DNA of 64,000 nucleotides from UBA4479 sp963974935 (lineage in GTDB: Bacteria; Pseudomonadota; Alphaproteobacteria; Rhodospirillales; Casp-alpha2), in the NCBI GenBank assembly GCA_963974935.1, contig CAXBEV010000008.1, positions 1 through 64,000 of the forward strand, given 5' to 3'. Made by a program: the position numbers and the translations under genes. A model generated the notes under the pieces. That model did not search any database. It had not been told where the DNA came from and saw only the letters and a program-made list of their open reading frames with translations. This document shows, piece by piece, positions 33,228-42,222 of this stretch (positions are counted from its first letter, which is position 1; every line of letters starts with the position of its first letter).

Positions 33228-34603
33228 GACGTCTTTTGGTCCCGAGCATCACCGCTGAGACTTGCCAGCAACGGCTGCGCCTTGGTGCGCATTTCATCGT
33301 ATTCTTCCGCCGGGTCACTGTCGGCAACAATGCCGCCGCCCGCGTGCGCCGATACCGTATCACCATCTACCACCAAAGATCGAATGACGATATTGGAATC
33401 CATGGTCCCATCCAGGCCCGCCCAAAACACACTGCCGCAGTACACACCACGCCGAGAGCGTTCAAGTTCATGGATGATTTCCATCGCACGAATTTTTGGT
33501 GCGCCGGTAATTGAGCCGCCGGGGAACGTGGCGCGAAACAAATCAATGGCATCGTAGCCTGGGCGCAAACGCCCATGCACCTGCGAGACCAAGTGATGTA
33601 CCCGCGCAAAAGTTTCCAATTCATGTAACGAGTCGACACCGACGCTACCGATCAACGCGACCCGCGAGATATCGTTCCGCAACAAATCGACGATCATCAA
33701 ATTTTCGGCACGGTCCTTAGCACTTTCGGTGAGTTCGACCGCATAGGCCGCATCTTGTTCCGGCGTATCGGCACGCGGCCGTGTGCCTTTAATGGGGCGG
33801 GTCGTTATCCGACCGGACGGCTCCAATTTTAAAAACCGCTCGGGCGACGCGCTGACCAAGGTGGTCCCGACACCACAGCCCAGATACGCCGCAAACGGCG
33901 CCGGACTTGCCCACCGCAAACGGCGATATATCGTGAACGCATCCACCCCCACCGGCAGCTTGGTCATGGCACGCGTGGTGATGTTGGCTTGGAAGATGTC
34001 ACCCGCATAAATGTAATCGACGGCGCGTTGCACGGCGGCCATATAAGCATCTCGATCCATTTCCCAAACCCAATCATCGGCTTGAAATGCCAACGGCGGG
34101 GCTAGGTTGGGGGCCGCTGCGATGTGTGCAGCCATCAATTGGCGACGCTGCGGCGCCGAGGGACGCGCAGGGTCGATGTCACTTGAGATAATCCAAGCCC
34201 GGTGTTCGAAGGTGTCGAACGCCGCAATGGTGTCATACAAGCCGACACAAAGTGCCGGAAACGCTGGGCCCGGTTTTGCGGGCGGCAGACGCTCCAACAC
34301 CCCCCCGAGTTCGTATCCTAGGACGCCGCAGAGACCGGTTTGAAACGGCGGCAGCACAGGATCGTGATCAAGGCGCACGCGCGACAACATATCTTTGAGG
34401 CGGCGAAACGGGTCCGTGTCCGAAATCCCGCCCGCCGGCACATTGATGGTTTCAATAGGGTCTGCGGCAATGAAAGCGTACCGACCGCGGCCACCGGCTT
34501 CATCGGCGCTGTCGAGAAACGCAGATACTGGATCGTCGGCGAATGGCGCGAACGCGGTCAGCGGGTCTTTATAAGGTATTTCCAGAGCGTCGGGCTTGAC
34601 CAT
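33224..34603 (-). CDS. pabB: Aminodeoxychorismate synthase component I
   Basis: PabB converts chorismate with ammonia to 4-amino-4-deoxychorismate. The 459-aa protein contains the chorismate-binding signatures GDIFQANITTR, SASPERFLKL and RPIKGTRPR, whose Lys marks PabB rather than anthranilate synthase. It also has ENLMIVDLLRNDISRV, FPGGSITGAPKIRAMEII and AGGGIVADSDPAEEYDE. Full length without the glutaminase domain; no pabA is adjacent. It lies between a hydroxyacid reductase gene (26-bp gap) and pabC, all on one strand, so a three-gene operon is likely. Confidence 0.93.
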   Translation of the reverse strand: MVKPDALEIPYKDPLTAFAPFADDPVSAFLDSADEAGGRGRYAFIAADPIETINVPAGGISDTDPFRRLKDMLSRVRLDHDPVLPPFQTGLCGVLGYELGGVLERLPPAKPGPAFPALCVGLYDTIAAFDTFEHRAWIISSDIDPARPSAPQRRQLMAAHIAAAPNLAPPLAFQADDWVWEMDRDAYMAAVQRAVDYIYAGDIFQANITTRAMTKLPVGVDAFTIYRRLRWASPAPFAAYLGCGVGTTLVSASPERFLKLEPSGRITTRPIKGTRPRADTPEQDAAYAVELTESAKDRAENLMIVDLLRNDISRVALIGSVGVDSLHELETFARVHHLVSQVHGRLRPGYDAIDLFRATFPGGSITGAPKIRAMEIIHELERSRRGVYCGSVFWAGLDGTMDSNIVIRSLVVDGDTVSAHAGGGIVADSDPAEEYDEMRTKAQPLLASLSGDARDQKTS

Positions 34604-34629
34604 GATCTGGCGGTCGCCGATGCCGGACG

Positions 34630-35616
34630 TTAGAACGTGTCGCCGAGGACACGATCCGGCGGCGCATGACCGTCAACAAACGTCTTAATGTTGATCAACA
34701 CTTTTTCGCCCATATCGATACGACCTTCATGCGTCGCAGAGCCCATATGCGGCAGCAGCACGACGTTATCGAGCGCCAGCAATTTCGGGTTTACGGCAGG
34801 TTCATGTTCAAAGACGTCGAGGCCTGCACCTGCAATATCACCTGCCACCAACAAACGCGTAAGTGCATTTTCGTCGATGATCTCACCGCGCGCAGTGTTA
34901 ATGATCACCGCGTTTTCCCGGAGCAGTTTCAACCGCCGCGCGGACAGAAGATGATAGGTTGCCGGCGTGTGCGGGCAATTCACGGAAATGAAGTCCATCC
35001 GCGCCAGCATTTGATCCAGGCTTTCCCAATAGGTCGCCTCTAGTTCGTTTTCGACCGCTTCGGGGACGCGGCGGCGGTTATGGTAATGGATCGAAAGACC
35101 GAATCCCTTTGCGCGCCGAGCAACGGCTTGGCCAATCCGGCCCATACCGATGATACCGAGGCGCTTGCCATAAATGCGATGCCCCAGCATCCACGTCGGC
35201 GACCAACCGTCCCAATCGCCGTTCCTGAGACCGCGTTCACCTTCGGTCAATCGGCGTGGCACCGCCAAAAGCAGTGCCATCGTCATGTCGGCGGTATCTT
35301 CGGTGAGAACATCCGGCGTGTTGGTCACGGTGATGCCGCGCTGGCGCGACGACGCGAGGTCGATATGGTCAACACCGGCGCCATAGTTGGCAATAAGCCG
35401 GAGGTTTTCACCGGCTTGCGCCAAAATTTTGCCGTCAATATGGTCGGTAACCGTAGGGACCAGGACGTCTGCAATCTTGACGGCATCGGCCAAAGCCGTG
35501 GCAGACATAGGTTTGTCGTCCAGATTGAGGCGGACGTCGAACAATTCCATCATCCGGGTTTCAATCGCATCGGGCAGTTTTCGGGTAACGACGACAATAG
35601 GCTTTTTACGCTGCAT
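34630..35616 (-). CDS. D-2-hydroxyacid dehydrogenase (glyoxylate/hydroxypyruvate reductase type)
   Basis: This NAD(P)-dependent enzyme reduces 2-keto acids such as glyoxylate or hydroxypyruvate. The 328-aa protein has the family set: NYGAGVDHIDL, the Rossmann motif GIIGMGRIGQAVA, the catalytic Arg in INTARGEIIDENAL, Glu in LDVFEHEPAVNPKL and His in LLPHMGSATHEGR. The GHRIYGKRLG segment fits the GyaR/GHRB branch. Exact substrate cannot be read. It is the first gene of the run with pabB and pabC. Confidence 0.9.
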   Translation of the reverse strand: MQRKKPIVVVTRKLPDAIETRMMELFDVRLNLDDKPMSATALADAVKIADVLVPTVTDHIDGKILAQAGENLRLIANYGAGVDHIDLASSRQRGITVTNTPDVLTEDTADMTMALLLAVPRRLTEGERGLRNGDWDGWSPTWMLGHRIYGKRLGIIGMGRIGQAVARRAKGFGLSIHYHNRRRVPEAVENELEATYWESLDQMLARMDFISVNCPHTPATYHLLSARRLKLLRENAVIINTARGEIIDENALTRLLVAGDIAGAGLDVFEHEPAVNPKLLALDNVVLLPHMGSATHEGRIDMGEKVLINIKTFVDGHAPPDRVLGDTF

Positions 35617-35718
35617 TTCCGGGCCCTCCTGGACGCTTTGTTACGCGTGGCCATAGCAATCCGACGCGGTGTTGTCCAGCAACTTGACCAGACGCCCTGG
35701 GATAGCGATAAACACTCC

Positions 35719-36249
35719 ATGAAACATTGTTTCGCAATTATATTCTTGATCGTGCTGGTCGGGCTCACGCCTGGCGGCGTCTGGCCTTTAACAGGTACTC
35801 CGGCATGGGCGCAGGGGGCTAGCCAAGGCACCGGCCTACCGTTACCCCGCTATGTCAGTTTGCGGGCACCGGAGGCTAATATGCGCACCGGCCCTGGCGT
35901 GCAATATCCCGTTGAATGGATTTTTCAGCGTGAAGGGCTGCCGGTCGAGATCATCAAGGAATATCGCACCTGGCGGCTTGTCCGCGACTGGCAAGGTACG
36001 CAGGGCTGGATGCACCAAAGCATGCTGTCAGGAAAACGGACTTTCTTGACCACCGGCAAGACCCGCACCATGCGCGCCCGCGATGATGCCGGCAGTAAAG
36101 CGGTTGCCCTCATCGAAGAAAATGCCGTTGGCGAACTGATGGCGTGTCCACGCGCCGCAGGATGGTGCCAAGTCCGCGTCCGAGGCGTTGAGGGCTGGTT
36201 GCGCCGGGTCGAATTCTGGGGCGTTTATCGCAACGAAGTTTTTGAATAG
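35719..36249 (+). CDS. Exported SH3-domain protein
   Basis: The 176-aa protein has a signal peptide (KHCFAIIFLIVLVGLTPGGV with cleavage near AWAQG) and two bacterial SH3-like repeats: YVSLRAPEANMRTGPGVQYP with WIFQREGLPVEII and WQGTQGWMHQSML, then TRTMRARDDAGSKAVALIEE with GWCQVRVRGVEGWLRR. Such periplasmic SH3 proteins probably bind cell-wall peptides; no enzyme domain is present. A much longer in-frame extension to 35080 exists on paper but has no signal peptide or ribosome-binding site and overlaps the opposite gene, so I reject it. Confidence 0.85.
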   Translation: MKHCFAIIFLIVLVGLTPGGVWPLTGTPAWAQGASQGTGLPLPRYVSLRAPEANMRTGPGVQYPVEWIFQREGLPVEIIKEYRTWRLVRDWQGTQGWMHQSMLSGKRTFLTTGKTRTMRARDDAGSKAVALIEENAVGELMACPRAAGWCQVRVRGVEGWLRRVEFWGVYRNEVFE

Positions 36250-36252
36250 TCA

Positions 36253-36285
36253 CAAAAAAGCCCCGGTTTTGCCGGAGCTTTTTAA
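36253..36285. terminator. Bidirectional terminator
   Basis: AAAAAAGC-CCCGG-TTTTG-CCGG-AGCTTTTT forms a stem with A-run before and T-run after. It serves the convergent SH3 gene and the DUF3501 gene. Confidence 0.85.
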
Positions 36286-36304
36286 TTGAGATTAAACGGC
36301 TGAC

Positions 36305-36892
36305 TTAGGCAAGATCAGCAGCGAGCGCAACACGTGTGGCTTCAGGCAAGATCGCCATATGACCGTATTTCGGGTGCGCGATACCGATCATCACCCGCTG
36401 GCCTTCGGTTTTAAACTTTGCCACCTGTTCATCGGTGAATGGGAAATGTATGAACTGCACCGACGATGCTTTGCCGTCCGCCGTGGTGCGGTCGACGTCT
36501 TCTTCGGGGACACCCTTAATAACTTCGCCGTCGAATTCAATGGTGATGGTTTCTTCGACGCCGCCGAGACCAGCCAGGAACATGCTGCGGCGTCCTGCGT
36601 CTTCGATCTCAAACATCAGCGTCGACACCAACTCGCGCCCATTCGGGATCAGCGGGTTGTAAGCGCTAAGCTCATCAGCGATTTGCGCGTCACCGCCTTT
36701 TTCGATAAACAACATCTCGTGCACTTGATGCCACATGGTGTCGAAGTTTTCGAAATAGAACATCGCATCCGGACCGCATGCAATGCGGCGATCGCGTTTT
36801 TTCAAACTGATGGCGGCGCGCCGTTCTTTACGGTTCTTCGCGTACTCATCCATCGATATAATGTCATCACGCGTAATTTCTGTCTTGGCCAT
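36305..36892 (-). CDS. DUF3501 family protein
   Basis: The 195-aa DUF3501 protein begins AKTEITRDDIISMDEYAKNR and continues with RRAAISLKKRDRRIACGPDA, YFENFDTMWHQVHEMLFIEKG and YNPLIPNGRELVSTLMFEIE. The family has no proven activity but recurs next to rubrerythrin and a CCG-domain Fe-S protein, as here. A role in oxidative-stress redox chemistry is therefore inferred. AGGAG lies upstream of twin ATGs (36895 and 36892); I took the second for its 8-nt spacing. The longer frame into the Fe-S gene is not credible. Confidence 0.88.
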   Translation of the reverse strand: MAKTEITRDDIISMDEYAKNRKERRAAISLKKRDRRIACGPDAMFYFENFDTMWHQVHEMLFIEKGGDAQIADELSAYNPLIPNGRELVSTLMFEIEDAGRRSMFLAGLGGVEETITIEFDGEVIKGVPEEDVDRTTADGKASSVQFIHFPFTDEQVAKFKTEGQRVMIGIAHPKYGHMAILPEATRVALAADLA

Positions 36893-36920
36893 CATGGCGT
36901 CTCCTGAAACTTGCATAGCG

Positions 36921-38252
36921 TTAAACACCGAAAGCGCGGGCGAAAAGTTCGACCGGGTGCTGCATGGTGTCGATGTTGTCGACGGGCTTGTCGAGTTTTT
37001 CGATGCCCTGCACGATGTGATCACGCGCCAACGGGCATTCCGACAAAACGTATTTTGAGTTGGCGTCACCGGCCTTGCGGGCAACCGGCTTACCGACCTT
37101 AAGGGCGACCTCGAAGTTGTCCTTCATAATCCCCCAAGATCCACCGTGGCCCGAGCAACGTTCAATCACATTCAGATCAAGATCCGGGATCAAACGCAGC
37201 ATTTCCGCCGCTTTCTGCCCCATATTCTGGGCACGAGAGTGACAGGAAATGTGCACGGTCACGCCACCATCAAGGGCTTTGATGCCGTCCGCCAAACCTT
37301 CGTTCTTGGCGATGCCGACGATGTATTCGGTGATATCCGACGTTGCTGTGCTGAGTTTTGTGACGTTTTCATCGTCGGTCACCAACAGCGGCCATTCAAA
37401 TTTCAACATCAATGCGCAGGATGGCACCAAGGCGATGACATCGTAGCCTTTTTCGATCCAGGGCATCAAATCGGCAGACGTCTGTTTGGCGCTTTCGGCA
37501 ACCGCAGCAATATCGCCTTGCTCCAGTTGCGGCATACCACAGCAACGTGGATAAACGACTTCGGTCTCGACGCCGTTTTTCGCAAGAACAGCGCGGGCCG
37601 CATCACCGATGTGCGGATTGTTGTAGTTGGCAAAACACGTCGCATATAAAACCGCTTTGCGGCCATACGCCGGGGCGTCTTTGTTGACCACGGGCGCAGT
37701 GGTTTTATCCGCAAACGGCTGTGAGGAATATTCCGGCAGTTTGGCATCGCGATGGATATCCGCGACGCTTTCCATGATCGGACGCGTCACGTTGTTCCCG
37801 CATTTCCCAGCCCAGTTGACGAGGCCGGAAACTTTACTGGCAAGTTTGCCGTTGCGGTCCGTCTTGGTGAGTTGTTTAGCGGCGAACGGCACCTTGCCTT
37901 TTTTCTGCTCGACGGCGCGATAGCGCAGCATCAAATGTGGAAAATCCAGATTAAATTCGTGTGGTGGCACGTAAGGACATTTCGTCATAAAGCACATATC
38001 GCAAAGCGTGCAGGCATCGACGACCGGCTTGAAGTCCTTGCTGTCGACGGTATCCAGTTCACCGGATTCCGACTCGTCGATCAGGTCGAACAGTTTCGGA
38101 AAACTATCACACAAGTTAAAGCAGCGGCGGCAGCCATGGCAGATGTCAAAAACGCGGCGCAACTCGTCGTCGAGCTTCGCTTCATCGTAAAATTCCGGAT
38201 CCTGCCATGGCACCGGGTGGCGCATGGGGGCCTCAAGACTGCCTTCACTCAT
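36921..38252 (-). CDS. Heterodisulfide reductase-related Fe-S protein (CCG domains)
   Basis: The 443-aa protein has two 4Fe-4S ferredoxin clusters near the N-terminus (CHGCRRCFNLCDSFPKL and CTLCDMCFMTKCPYVPP). Two CCG-type cysteine-rich domains follow (YPRCCGMPQLEQGD and ERCSGHGGSWG with ISCHSRAQNMG). This is the layout of glycolate oxidase or HdrD-like electron carriers. With rubrerythrin upstream and DUF3501 downstream, it probably passes electrons to a peroxide-reducing rubrerythrin. ATG 38252 has AGGAG 7 nt upstream; the longer frame is spurious. Confidence 0.9.
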   Translation of the reverse strand: MSEGSLEAPMRHPVPWQDPEFYDEAKLDDELRRVFDICHGCRRCFNLCDSFPKLFDLIDESESGELDTVDSKDFKPVVDACTLCDMCFMTKCPYVPPHEFNLDFPHLMLRYRAVEQKKGKVPFAAKQLTKTDRNGKLASKVSGLVNWAGKCGNNVTRPIMESVADIHRDAKLPEYSSQPFADKTTAPVVNKDAPAYGRKAVLYATCFANYNNPHIGDAARAVLAKNGVETEVVYPRCCGMPQLEQGDIAAVAESAKQTSADLMPWIEKGYDVIALVPSCALMLKFEWPLLVTDDENVTKLSTATSDITEYIVGIAKNEGLADGIKALDGGVTVHISCHSRAQNMGQKAAEMLRLIPDLDLNVIERCSGHGGSWGIMKDNFEVALKVGKPVARKAGDANSKYVLSECPLARDHIVQGIEKLDKPVDNIDTMQHPVELFARAFGV

Positions 38253-38343
38253 CGGGTGTCTCCTGCAACGACGGGCTGAATTGTCTCTCGAATGGGAAGG
38301 GGGGCCAATGCCCCCCTTCATAATCGCGTCACATAGACAGCGA

Positions 38344-38760
38344 TCAGTCCATGCTGTCGAGTGCTTTTTGGAAGCGACCAGCATGGGACTTTTCAGCCTT
38401 CGCCAAGGTCTCAAACCAATCAGCGATCTCGTCAAAGCCTTCGTCGCGGGCGGTTTTCGCCATGCCTGGGTACATATCGGTGTACTCGTGGGTTTCACCA
38501 GCGATAGCGGCTTTCAGATTGTCGGAGGTTTCGCCGATCGGCTCACCGGTTGCCGGGTCGCCGACTTCCTCGAGGAACTCGAGGTGGCCGTGTGCGTGGC
38601 CGGTTTCACCTTCGGCGGTCGAGCGGAACACGGAAGCAACGTCGTTGTAGCCTTCTACGTCAGCCTTTTGCGCGAAATACAGATAGCGGCGGTTCGCTTG
38701 CGACTCGCCGGAAAATGCTTCTTTCAGGTTTTCTTCGGTTTTGCTGCCCTTGAGGGACAT
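38344..38760 (-). CDS. Rubrerythrin family protein (no rubredoxin domain)
   Basis: The 138-aa ferritin-like diiron protein has the ligand motifs ENLKEAFSGESQANRRYLYFA and EGETGHAHGHLEFL in its first half, and AGETHEYTDMYPGMAK with AKAEKSHAGRFQKAL in the second. It lacks the C-terminal rubredoxin CxxC domain found in classical rubrerythrin. Electrons must come from a partner, probably the Fe-S protein gene just downstream. It would reduce hydrogen peroxide. Transcription appears to start from an Irr-box promoter. AAGGAGG is 5 nt before ATG. Confidence 0.92.
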   Translation of the reverse strand: MSLKGSKTEENLKEAFSGESQANRRYLYFAQKADVEGYNDVASVFRSTAEGETGHAHGHLEFLEEVGDPATGEPIGETSDNLKAAIAGETHEYTDMYPGMAKTARDEGFDEIADWFETLAKAEKSHAGRFQKALDSMD

Positions 38761-38834
38761 GAGATCCTCCTTGCGTGTATCGTTCGATACGGATTTTAAT
38801 TAAACACATGGCTATATAGCCTGTTCACCATAGC

Positions 38835-38882
38835 AATATGGTGTCAGCGCAAGGCAGAGTCAATAATTTAGAACAATTCTAA
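38835..38882 (-). promoter_or_regulatory. Rubrerythrin promoter with Irr/ICE box
   Basis: On the minus strand TTGACT (38858-38863) and CATATT (38835-38840) are 17 bp apart. TTAGAA-TTG-TTCTAA, a 15-bp palindrome matching the iron control element bound by Irr, lies at 38868-38882, 4 bp upstream of the -35. The centre is near -47, a position more typical of activation than of repression. The irr gene is next door. Confidence 0.7.
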
Positions 38883-38896
38883 GGAAGATTTTTGAG

Positions 38897-39313
38897 TTAG
38901 TCTTCGCAGACCCGGACCACTACGTCGACGCGGCTGATCTTTTGACCCTTCGGCGGGATTGGCAACTGCGCAACGACAACCTCGTCAGCGTTGATATCTT
39001 CGAGCCCACCATCTTTTTCAAAATAGAAATGGTGATGATCGCTGACGTTGGTATCGAAGTACGAACGCCCAGCGGAAATCACGATTTCCCGCAACAGCCC
39101 GACTTCGGTGAATTGGTGCAACGTATTGTAAACGGTGGCCAGCGACACTGGCGAGGCGGCATTGATCACGTCACGATGCAAGTCTTCGGCGCAGACATGT
39201 TTGTCCGTGCCGTCGAACAGCAGGCCAGCCAAAGCAATCCGTTGGCGTGTCGGACGAAGGCCGACGGCACGCAGCTTTTCAATCACTTGAGCATATCGTT
39301 TTTCGTTGTTCAT
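38897..39313 (-). CDS. irr: Iron response regulator Irr (Fur family)
   Basis: Irr senses haem status and controls iron and haem genes in alphaproteobacteria. The 138-aa protein has the Fur-type winged helix (LRPTRQRIALAGLLFDG, SLATVYNTLHQFTEVGLL) and the Irr-defining histidine run in SDHHHFYFEKDG. It lacks the C-terminal CxxC zinc motif. It follows the fabABI genes by 67 bp on the same strand and could be co-transcribed with them. In Rhizobiales irr lies upstream of fabA instead. An Irr box stands between irr and rubrerythrin. Confidence 0.92.
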   Translation of the reverse strand: MNNEKRYAQVIEKLRAVGLRPTRQRIALAGLLFDGTDKHVCAEDLHRDVINAASPVSLATVYNTLHQFTEVGLLREIVISAGRSYFDTNVSDHHHFYFEKDGGLEDINADEVVVAQLPIPPKGQKISRVDVVVRVCED

Positions 39314-39380
39314 CAGTCGTATTTAAGGACTTTCACGTGAAAATTCAATCCCACCAAGGTTTCCATAGAGGAGGGAGTGC

Positions 39381-40223
39381 CTAAGCGGGTTCGTCCGGCA
39401 GTGGGAACGGCACACCGACGATATGATAGCCACTGTCCACGTGATGTATTTCACCGGTCACACTCAGCGATAAATCGGATAGCAAATACAAGGCCGAGCC
39501 GCCGATGTCATCAAGCTGCACATTGCGACGCAACGGTGCGTGCTTTTCGTTCCAGCGCAAGATATGGCGCGCACCGGCAATCGCACTGCCGGCCAACGTC
39601 CGCATAGGCCCAGCCGAGATCGCGTTGACACGAATGTTCTGCGGGCCAAGGTCGGACGCCAAATAACGGACGCTTGCCTCAAGGGCGGCCTTAGCCACAC
39701 CCATCACATTGTAATTCGGCACAACCCGCGTGGAGCCGAAGAACGACAACGCAATCATGCTGCCGCCATTGCTCATAAATGGCGCCGCATGCCGAGCCAA
39801 TGCGGTAAACGAATAGCAAGACACTTCCATTGTGCGGTGGAAGTTATCACGAGACGTATCTAAAAACCGACCCTTAAGTTCGTTCTTGTCGGAATATGCA
39901 ACCGCATGCACGACAAAATCGATACTGCCCCATGCGTCAGCACAGGCATCAACGGCGGCCTTGATCGACTCTTCGTCTTCAACGTCACACGGCACGATGA
40001 TCTTGGAATCGATGCTTTCGGCAAGCGGGCGCACACGACGTTCCATCGCTTCGTTCTGATAGGTGAACGCAAGCTCGGCACCATGTGCGGTGAGCGTGTT
40101 CGCAATGCCCCAAGCGATCGAGCGATCATTGGCAACGCCCATGATCAAACCACGCTTGCCGGTCATTAAGTTGCTTTTAAGGGCGGCGCGCGATGCGCTG
40201 TCGGCTGGCTTATATTCGTCCAT
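39381..40223 (-). CDS. fabI: Enoyl-[acyl-carrier-protein] reductase (NADH)
   Basis: FabI carries out the last step of each fatty-acid elongation cycle. The 280-aa SDR protein has the FabI cofactor motif GLIMGVANDRSIAWGIA, FVVHAVAYSDKNELKGRFLD, and the catalytic Tyr-x6-Lys in PNYNVMGVAKAALEASVRYL. It ends with NAISAGPMRTLAGSAI. Full length. It is 5 bp downstream of fabB and would share its transcript. Confidence 0.95.
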   Translation of the reverse strand: MDEYKPADSASRAALKSNLMTGKRGLIMGVANDRSIAWGIANTLTAHGAELAFTYQNEAMERRVRPLAESIDSKIIVPCDVEDEESIKAAVDACADAWGSIDFVVHAVAYSDKNELKGRFLDTSRDNFHRTMEVSCYSFTALARHAAPFMSNGGSMIALSFFGSTRVVPNYNVMGVAKAALEASVRYLASDLGPQNIRVNAISAGPMRTLAGSAIAGARHILRWNEKHAPLRRNVQLDDIGGSALYLLSDLSLSVTGEIHHVDSGYHIVGVPFPLPDEPA

Positions 40224-40228
40224 ACTCT

Positions 40229-41449
40229 TTATGCCTCAAACCGCTTGAATGCCAACGTCGCGTTGGTGCCGCCAAAACCAAAGCTGTTCGACAACACACA
40301 ATTCAACTCGGCATCATCAATGCGCGTCGAGACGATATCCGCATCGCCGGCTTCCGGGTCCAAATTGTCGACATTGGCCGACGCGGCGATGAAATTATTG
40401 TTCATCATAATCAACGAATAAATTGCTTCATGCGCGCCCGTCGCCCCTTGCGAATGACCGGTCAGCGATTTCGTTGAGGAGATTTTCGGACTGTGCGCAC
40501 CAAAGACTTCTTGGATCGCCTTCACCTCGGTCATGTCGCCGGCGGGCGTCGACGTGCCGTGTGCGTTGATATAATCGACCTTGGTGTTGCCGAGGCCTGC
40601 GGTCGCCATCTGCATGCAGCGCCGGGCCCCTTCACCCGAAGGCGCGACCATGTCGACACCGTCAGACGTCGCGCCATAGCCAACGATCTCGCCGTAAATT
40701 TTCGCGCCGCGCGCTTTCGCGTGTTCAAGCTCTTCCAACACCACAACGCCGGCACCGCCTGCGATCACAAAACCATCGCGATCCACGTCAAACGGTCGCG
40801 ACGCGCGCTCCGGTTGATCGTTAAATTTTGATGACAGCGCCCCCATAGCATCGAACAGAACCGTCAACGTCCAATGCAGTTCTTCAGCACCACCGGCAAA
40901 GACGACGTCTTGCTTGCCCCACTGGATCAACTCAGCACCATTCCCAATGCAATGCGCACTGGTCGAGCAGGCTGACGAGATTGAATAGCTAAGACCGCGC
41001 ATATGAAATGCAGTTGAAATATTAGCCGACACGGTCGAACACATGGTTTTCGGCACCGCATAGGGGCCGATGCGCTTTGCGCCTTTTTCGCGTGCGGTAT
41101 CTGCCGCCAAAACCTGCGCCGAAGTCGAAGGACCACCTGAACCCATGACCAAACCGGTGCGATCACTGGTAATGACAGAATCATCAAAACCGGAATCCGC
41201 AATCGCTTCTTTCATCGCAACGTAGGCATAGGCGGCCCCGTCGCCCATGAAACGCCGCAATTTGCGGTCGATCATATCATCCATATCGATTTGCGGCGCG
41301 CCGTGCACGTGGGATCTAAACCCCCGCTCGGCGTACTCTTCGCAATGCACGATACCTGATCGACCTGCACGCAGGCTTTCCGTGACCTGTGCGATGTCAT
41401 TGCCGATGGGCGATACAATACCCATCCCTGTTACTACGACACGTCTCAT
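40229..41449 (-). CDS. fabB: Beta-ketoacyl-ACP synthase I
   Basis: FabB elongates acyl-ACP and, with FabA, supports unsaturated fatty-acid synthesis. The 406-aa thiolase-fold protein has the active-site Cys in SISSACSTSAHCIG and the His residues in NAHGTSTPAGD and KSLTGHSQGATGAHEA. It ends with NSFGFGGTNATLAF. GAGGTTGAT precedes the ATG. It lies 29 bp after fabA. Confidence 0.95.
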   Translation of the reverse strand: MRRVVVTGMGIVSPIGNDIAQVTESLRAGRSGIVHCEEYAERGFRSHVHGAPQIDMDDMIDRKLRRFMGDGAAYAYVAMKEAIADSGFDDSVITSDRTGLVMGSGGPSTSAQVLAADTAREKGAKRIGPYAVPKTMCSTVSANISTAFHMRGLSYSISSACSTSAHCIGNGAELIQWGKQDVVFAGGAEELHWTLTVLFDAMGALSSKFNDQPERASRPFDVDRDGFVIAGGAGVVVLEELEHAKARGAKIYGEIVGYGATSDGVDMVAPSGEGARRCMQMATAGLGNTKVDYINAHGTSTPAGDMTEVKAIQEVFGAHSPKISSTKSLTGHSQGATGAHEAIYSLIMMNNNFIAASANVDNLDPEAGDADIVSTRIDDAELNCVLSNSFGFGGTNATLAFKRFEA

Positions 41450-41478
41450 ATCAACCTCACTGCCGTCATTTGTCGCCG

Positions 41479-42006
41479 TTAACCATCTGAGGTGAACAAT
41501 GTCACCTTAAGATCGGATGCTTCGTACGCGACCTTGCCGTCGACCAGCATCACGCCGTCGGCGATACCGAGCGTGATCTTGCGACTCATTACGCGCTTAA
41601 TATCAACGCGATATTCAACGAGCGAGCGGTCCGGCGTAACTTGGTCGGTAAATTTCACCTGGCCCACCCCAAGCGCACGCCCGCGACCCGGCGCACCGGT
41701 CCAACCAAGATAAAATCCGACCATCTGCCACAAGGCATCAAGCCCGAGGCAGCCCGGCATCACCGGGTCGCCCTGAAAGTGGCAGCCGAAAAACCAAAGA
41801 TCCGGCTTCACTTTAAGAGTCGCTTCAACCACGCCCTTACCGTGCGCCCCGCCATCTGCGCTGATATTCGTAATTTCATCGAACATCAGCATCGGCGGCA
41901 ATGGTAATTGTGCGTTGCCGGGGCCGAATAACTCGCCACGCCCGCAACACAAAAGATCATCGTAAGAGTAACTGTTTTGCTGTGACAAAGAGATACGGTC
42001 CCTCAC
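41479..42006 (-). CDS. fabA: 3-hydroxydecanoyl-ACP dehydratase/isomerase
   Basis: FabA introduces the cis double bond at C10. The 175-aa protein has the catalytic His in FFGCHFQGDPVMPG and Asp in CLGLDALWQMVGFYLG, preceded by YSYDDLLCCGRGELFGPGNAQ (split). Length matches the family. The start is uncertain: GTG 42006 lacks a ribosome-binding site, while a TTG six codons later follows GAGGGA. It heads fabA-fabB-fabI. Confidence 0.95.
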   Translation of the reverse strand: MRDRISLSQQNSYSYDDLLCCGRGELFGPGNAQLPLPPMLMFDEITNISADGGAHGKGVVEATLKVKPDLWFFGCHFQGDPVMPGCLGLDALWQMVGFYLGWTGAPGRGRALGVGQVKFTDQVTPDRSLVEYRVDIKRVMSRKITLGIADGVMLVDGKVAYEASDLKVTLFTSDG

Positions 42007-42061
42007 CTGTCGACCCGAAGCAGGGAAATTCGATACAAAGCTAATCGCCCCCTGCCGATTT

Positions 42062-42090
42062 ATTATACCGCATCAATAAGCGAAAACGGC
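42062..42090 (-). promoter_or_regulatory. Probable fabA operon promoter
   Basis: A perfect TATAAT (42062-42067, minus strand) in GGTATAATAAATCGG lies about 55 nt before the GTG of fabA. The -35 (GCCGTT with 17-bp spacing) is weak, so an activator may be needed. Confidence 0.4.
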
Positions 42091-42222
42091 GTTCCGTGCA
42101 CGAAAAAATACCACATTCGGATGAACGTTGCTCATTAAAGAAATGGCGAGGCGGCGACCATAAAAGCCGCCGCCCCTAACCTATCTTCTCAGACACGTGA
42201 TAAGTATCCGCGTATTCAGCGA

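Noticed and set aside
35080..35718. N-terminal extension of the SH3 protein
   Set aside because: The extension is antisense to the hydroxyacid dehydrogenase gene and would bury a clear signal peptide starting at 35719.
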